From positions 322,500 to 386,499 of the forward strand of contig SVNK01000001.1 of the NCBI GenBank assembly GCA_015066935.1: a stretch of DNA of 64,000 bases, written 5' to 3'. Made by a program: the position numbers and the translations under genes. Numbering within the stretch: position 1 is the first letter of the stretch; each line of letters opens with the position of its first letter. Below are positions 62,343 through 64,000 of this stretch, one piece after another. The notes under the pieces are model-generated. The model saw only the letters and a list, made by a program, of their open reading frames with translations. It was not told where the DNA came from and did no database searches. Source of the DNA: Ruminococcus sp. Lineage in GTDB: Bacteria; Bacillota; Clostridia; Oscillospirales; Ruminococcaceae.

Positions 62343-63142
62343 TGCTGAGAGATATTACAATCGGTCAGTTCTTCCCCGGAAACAGCGTCATCCACAGACT
62401 CGACCCACGCTTCAAAATCATACTTACGATACTTTTCATTGTCATGCTTTTTTCGGGAAGCACATTTCTGTGTCTGGGAGTCGGTGCGGTTTTCACCGTA
62501 ATGATTATCCTGCTGACGAGGATTCCCGTGAAGATGTACGTCAAAAGCATAAAGCCGCTGTTCATTTTCCTTGTGATTACGTCGCTGCTGAACCTTTTTC
62601 TTGTGAGTACGGGCGACGTTCTCTGGAAGTGGAAATTCCTGAAAATCACTGATGAGGGCGTTCATCTGAGCATCTTCATGGTTGTGAGAATCGTACTGCT
62701 GATAGCGGGAACTTCGGTTCTGACGTATACGACCTCTCCCATTACGCTCACTGACGCTGTGGAAAGACTTCTTTCGCCGCTGAAAAAGCTGAAGCTTCCC
62801 GTGCATGAGCTTGCGATGATGATGTCGATAGCACTCCGATTCATTCCCACTCTCATCGAGGAAACCGACAAGATAATGGCGGCACAGAAGGCAAGAGGTG
62901 CTGAAATTGATTCGGGAAGCCTTATGACACGTGCAAGAAACCTTATTTCGATACTCGTACCGCTTTTCATATCGGCGTTCAGACGTGCGGACGAGCTTGC
63001 AACAGCTATGGAGTGCCGCTGCTATAACGGCGGAAAAGGCAGAACAAGGCTCCGTCAGCTTAAAACGGCTCCGAGGGACTATATCGCACTCGCTGTTACG
63101 CTGATATTCCTTGCGGCAGCGATTATAGTCGGCAGACTGTGA
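62342..63142 (+). CDS. ecfT: Energy-coupling factor transmembrane protein EcfT
   Basis: 266 residues with about six hydrophobic segments (about 28-60, 65-90, 108-130, and a C-terminal segment at about 245-265). The coupling helices carry the Ala-Arg-Gly type motifs, KARGAEI at about residue 180 and ECRCYNG-like ATAMECRCYN near 225. No S component gene is in the window. This is the standard ecfA1-ecfA2-ecfT order of Firmicutes. Confidence 0.95.
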   Translation: MLRDITIGQFFPGNSVIHRLDPRFKIILTILFIVMLFSGSTFLCLGVGAVFTVMIILLTRIPVKMYVKSIKPLFIFLVITSLLNLFLVSTGDVLWKWKFLKITDEGVHLSIFMVVRIVLLIAGTSVLTYTTSPITLTDAVERLLSPLKKLKLPVHELAMMMSIALRFIPTLIEETDKIMAAQKARGAEIDSGSLMTRARNLISILVPLFISAFRRADELATAMECRCYNGGKGRTRLRQLKTAPRDYIALAVTLIFLAAAIIVGRL

Positions 63143-63190
63143 TACACAACGGCAGCTGTGCCGGAAAACTCCTGAAAAGAAAGGATAAAT

Positions 63191-64000
63191 ATGGAGAACA
63201 ACGTAAATGTAAATACAAATGAAGAAAATACAGAAAGCGTGTATGAAGCTCCCGTTTACGATTCGGGAAAGGCTTACAAGGCGGCTTCCGCAGACGATTC
63301 AAAGGCTGCACGTTCAAGAAGACGTACCGCCAAAGCTGTAAGACATCATACAAAATTCGGAAACAGCTTCATGTATCGTCTTATGGTGGAAAAGGGCGGG
63401 GCATTGTTTCTGCTTGCATTTCTGATTCCTGCGGCAATAATGGTGTTTGCTCTTGCCCAGCACGGAATCTACCCTTTCGGCGAAAGACAGATACTTGTTG
63501 TTGACCTGTGGCACCAGTACTACCCGTTTTTCCGTGTGGTAAGGGAGAAGCTCCTGACGGGCGGCTCGTTCTTCTTCTCGTGGGAGAACGGAATGGGTTC
63601 AAATTTCCTGTCGCTTATCTCATACTATGCGATGAGTCCGCTTAACTGGATAGCAGTTTTATTTTCAGAGGAGCACGTCCGTGAAGCACTCACGTTTATT
63701 CTCGTAATGAAAGTCGGATTCAGCGGAGCATTCTTCAGCTGTTTCCTCAGATACACGTTCAGAAGAAAAGACTTCTCAATCGTATTCTTCTCGGTTATGT
63801 ACGCACTCTGCGCATATACGCTGGGATACTACTGGAACGTGATGTGGTTTGATACAATCGCACTCTTCCCGCTTGTAATGCTGGGAATCGTGGCAATCTG
63901 CCGTGAAAGAAAGTGGAAGACATTCACGTTTGCCCTTGCACTCTCACTGATTTCGAACTATTATATCGGCTTTTTCACCTGTATTTTTTCGATTTTCATG
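63191..64000 (+). CDS. YfhO-type membrane protein (partial, C-terminus beyond window)
   Basis: First 270 residues of a large polytopic membrane protein. A hydrophilic N-terminus (1-60) precedes the first membrane helix (about 70-88). The extracytoplasmic loop segment DLWHQYYPFFRVVREKLL and GGSFFFSWENGMGSNFL then match YfhO-family glycosyltransferase-like proteins. Family members exceed 800 residues. The product is probably involved in cell-envelope glycosylation (YfhO glycosylates lipoteichoic acid in Bacillus). Confidence 0.9.
   Translation, partial: MENNVNVNTNEENTESVYEAPVYDSGKAYKAASADDSKAARSRRRTAKAVRHHTKFGNSFMYRLMVEKGGALFLLAFLIPAAIMVFALAQHGIYPFGERQILVVDLWHQYYPFFRVVREKLLTGGSFFFSWENGMGSNFLSLISYYAMSPLNWIAVLFSEEHVREALTFILVMKVGFSGAFFSCFLRYTFRRKDFSIVFFSVMYALCAYTLGYYWNVMWFDTIALFPLVMLGIVAICRERKWKTFTFALALSLISNYYIGFFTCIFSIFM

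Noticed and set aside
1..64000. tRNA or rRNA genes
   Set aside because: No cloverleaf or rRNA-like stretch was recognised by eye; a tRNAscan-SE or barrnap run would settle it.

Overview
The window comes from a Gram-positive, spore-forming anaerobe of the Clostridia, most likely a Ruminococcus-type member of the Oscillospiraceae. This is inferred from gene content, not from a marker gene. Sporulation genes (yabP, yabQ, a divIC-like gene, dipicolinate synthase dpaA and dpaB), three T-box leaders, an HrcA/CIRCE heat-shock operon, a cellobiose phosphorylase, a 2-hydroxyacyl-CoA dehydratase activase pair and a ferredoxin-thioredoxin reductase-like protein all fit an anaerobic fibre degrader. No rRNA, tRNA or CRISPR array was seen.

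Layout. 1-9910 is mostly minus strand: mfd (cut by the window edge), pth, walJ-like and rlmH, then a cysteine T-box driving cysE-cysS, a small redox protein, and the yabP-yabQ-divIC-S1 cluster. 10197-19290 is plus strand: the dehydratase activase and its partner, psd, deoD, an IscU/NifU-like scaffold with a GGGtGRT protein, then an FTR-like protein, thioredoxin and a 39-residue DUF3789 protein. 19733-26665 is minus strand: hrcA-grpE-dnaK-dnaJ behind a CIRCE operator, then rsmD-coaD and a coiled-coil gene. 27034-42177 is plus strand: a two-component system, HtrA protease, dpaAB, a Trp T-box with a TrpB2-type gene, a heterodimeric ABC exporter, a lipoprotein, and a threonine T-box with a RAYT transposase gene wedged between it and thrS. 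42462-52983 is minus strand: sigma factor and anti-sigma-like partner, cellobiose phosphorylase, TPM and zinc-ribbon proteins, and pheA-metH. 53158-64000 is plus strand: ruvC-ruvA-sseB-ruvB, a C39-like protein, a degenerate phosphohexomutase, a GIY-YIG protein, a methyltransferase, a lipoprotein, ecfA1-ecfA2-ecfT and the start of a YfhO-type membrane protein.

The core is ordinary housekeeping. The unusual material is the repeat content. (1) A REP-like family of short palindromes, many with a GTAG or GCAG tetranucleotide before a stem whose sequence varies but stays self-complementary, is scattered through the intergenic regions. A RAYT (REP-associated tyrosine transposase) gene at 39649-40176 carries two identical, inverted copies of such a unit in frame inside its own coding sequence and sits behind the thrS T-box. 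(2) Five copies of a roughly 270-bp composite palindrome lie 0-27 bp from a stop codon; each has two outer hairpins and a central hairpin whose sequence changes between copies while pairing is kept. (3) A 176-bp MITE-like element lies between the promoter and the T-box of cysES, so it should be transcribed as the 5' part of that leader. Together these suggest structure-recognised, non-autonomous elements that settle around transcription terminators and leaders.
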